Shown here in pieces: positions 63,336-64,000 of a DNA stretch of 64,000 bases. Made by a program: the position numbers and the translations under genes. The DNA is taken from positions 1 to 64,000 of the forward strand of contig DATAGZ010000006.1 of the NCBI GenBank assembly GCA_036263455.1, written 5' to 3'. The first letter of the stretch is position 1, and each line of letters begins with the position of its first letter. Source of the DNA: DATAGZ01 sp036263455. GTDB lineage: Bacteria; Pseudomonadota; Alphaproteobacteria; Dongiales; Dongiaceae. The notes under the pieces were generated by a model that was not told the DNA's origin, searched no databases, and was given only the letters and a program-made list of their open reading frames with translations.

Positions 63336-64000
63336 CCAATTTATTGCAAATCCACGAGCCGGGCCAGACGCCCGCTCCTCACGCAGAGGTCGAGGGCCTG
63401 GCGGTTGGGATCGACCTCGGTACCACCAATTCCCTGGTCGCGGTGGTGGGCAATGCCGGCACGCCCGAGATCTTGCGCGACGAGAATGGCGAGGCGCTGA
63501 TGCCCTCAGTCGTTGCCTATCTCGATGACGAAGTCATCGTCGGGTCTTTTGCCGTGGATATCGCGCGCAGTCAGCCGCGCCAGGTTATTTCCTCCATCAA
63601 GCGTCTGATGGGCCGCGGACTCGCGGAATCTCAGGAAACTCCACAGGGTAAACGGCATGTCTTGAGCGCCAGTTCGGGTGGGATGGTGCGCGTGCATGTC
63701 AATGATCGCGTACTTTCTCCTATAGAAATCTCCGCCGATATTTTACGCGCCCTGCGCCATCGTGCGGAACAAGCATTGAGCCGGAGCGTCGACAAGGCGG
63801 TCATAACCGTCCCGGCCTATTTCGACGACGGCGCACGCGCGGCCACTAAGGAAGCCGCCCGCCTGGCCGGCCTGCAGGTCCTGCGGTTGGTGAACGAGCC
63901 GACCGCGGCCGCCTTGCGCTATGGACTGGAAAAAGGGGCGGAGGGTCTCTATGCAATCTTCGATCTCGGCGGCGGAACCTTCGATATTTCGGTGCTGCAA
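63332..64000 (+). CDS. hscA: Hsp70-type chaperone HscA, N-terminal part (window edge)
   Basis: The ATG at 63332 overlaps the hscB stop (ATGA), and the frame stays open for 223 codons to the window end. GIDLGTTNSLVAVV is the phosphate-1 ATPase loop, AVITVPAYFDDGAR the connect region, LRLVNEPTAAALRYG and AIFDLGGGTFDISVL the phosphate-2 region. It is the actin-like ATPase domain of HscA. It uses ATP to release the cluster from IscU. The substrate domain and a likely fdx gene lie beyond the window. Confidence 0.95.
   Translation, partial: MTNLLQIHEPGQTPAPHAEVEGLAVGIDLGTTNSLVAVVGNAGTPEILRDENGEALMPSVVAYLDDEVIVGSFAVDIARSQPRQVISSIKRLMGRGLAESQETPQGKRHVLSASSGGMVRVHVNDRVLSPIEISADILRALRHRAEQALSRSVDKAVITVPAYFDDGARAATKEAARLAGLQVLRLVNEPTAAALRYGLEKGAEGLYAIFDLGGGTFDISVLQ

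Overview
The window looks like chromosomal DNA from an alphaproteobacterium with moderately high GC. The grounds are the gene families and their order: an isc operon with two tandem cysteine desulfurases and cysE in front, a CbtAB cobalt transporter, an adenosylcobalamin-dependent ribonucleotide reductase and a CobN-containing cobalamin cluster. Order and genus cannot be fixed from the sequence alone. No search was run, so family names come from motif recognition.

Layout. (1) 1-9.3 kb is a visibly more AT-rich, rearranged accessory region. It opens inside a secreted YD/RHS-repeat protein on the minus strand. It then carries debris of a conjugative element (a DUF2285 gene fused by deletion to an ArdC-type antirestriction gene, a small downstream gene present in two broken copies, and the tail of a large serine recombinase). 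Between the debris lie two cargo modules of unknown function. Each module ends in a gene whose protein starts with a shared N-terminal motif, MGL(R/G)NNDGYGSQP, followed by unrelated sequence. (2) 9.5-18.1 kb is a compact biosynthetic cluster: chorismate-utilising synthase and its amidotransferase, a PaaK-type ligase, a GNAT-like N-acyltransferase, a haem-oxygenase-like metal oxidase, an FMN reductase, a FadD-type acyl ligase and a MATE exporter. It reads as a route to an acylated, oxidised, chorismate-derived metabolite and is the best candidate for an undescribed system. (3) 18.3-40.4 kb holds nrdJ, then a cobalamin riboswitch, then an almost complete corrin-ring pathway (cobU, cobW, cobN, cobO, cobQ, cbiB, cbiX, cobH, cobL, cobI, cbiG-cobJ, cobM, cobK, cbiD, cobA, cobB) and cobalt/nickel uptake genes (cbtB, cbtA, hupE). 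It mixes early (CbiX/CbiG/CbiD) and late (CobN) cobalt-insertion hallmarks. (4) 40.4-50.6 kb is housekeeping: an FAD oxidoreductase, tRNA-Val(CAC), glmU-glmS, an S9 peptidase, a polyamine-type binding protein, a ribokinase and a nicotinamidase. (5) 50.7-55.9 kb is a methyltransferase followed by a type I secretion ABC transporter and its HlyD partner. (6) 56.2-58.2 kb has ydcF-like, plsC and a hydrolase. (7) 58.3-64 kb is the isc operon cysE-iscR-iscS-iscS-iscU-iscA-hscB-hscA, preceded by a probable IscR box and running off the window inside hscA.

Functionally, the cobalamin block supplies the cofactor of NrdJ and is probably feedback-controlled by the riboswitch. The isc block is probably autoregulated by IscR, with CysE feeding cysteine to the two desulfurases. 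The first 9 kb and the 9.5-18 kb cluster look acquired; the rest looks like core genome.
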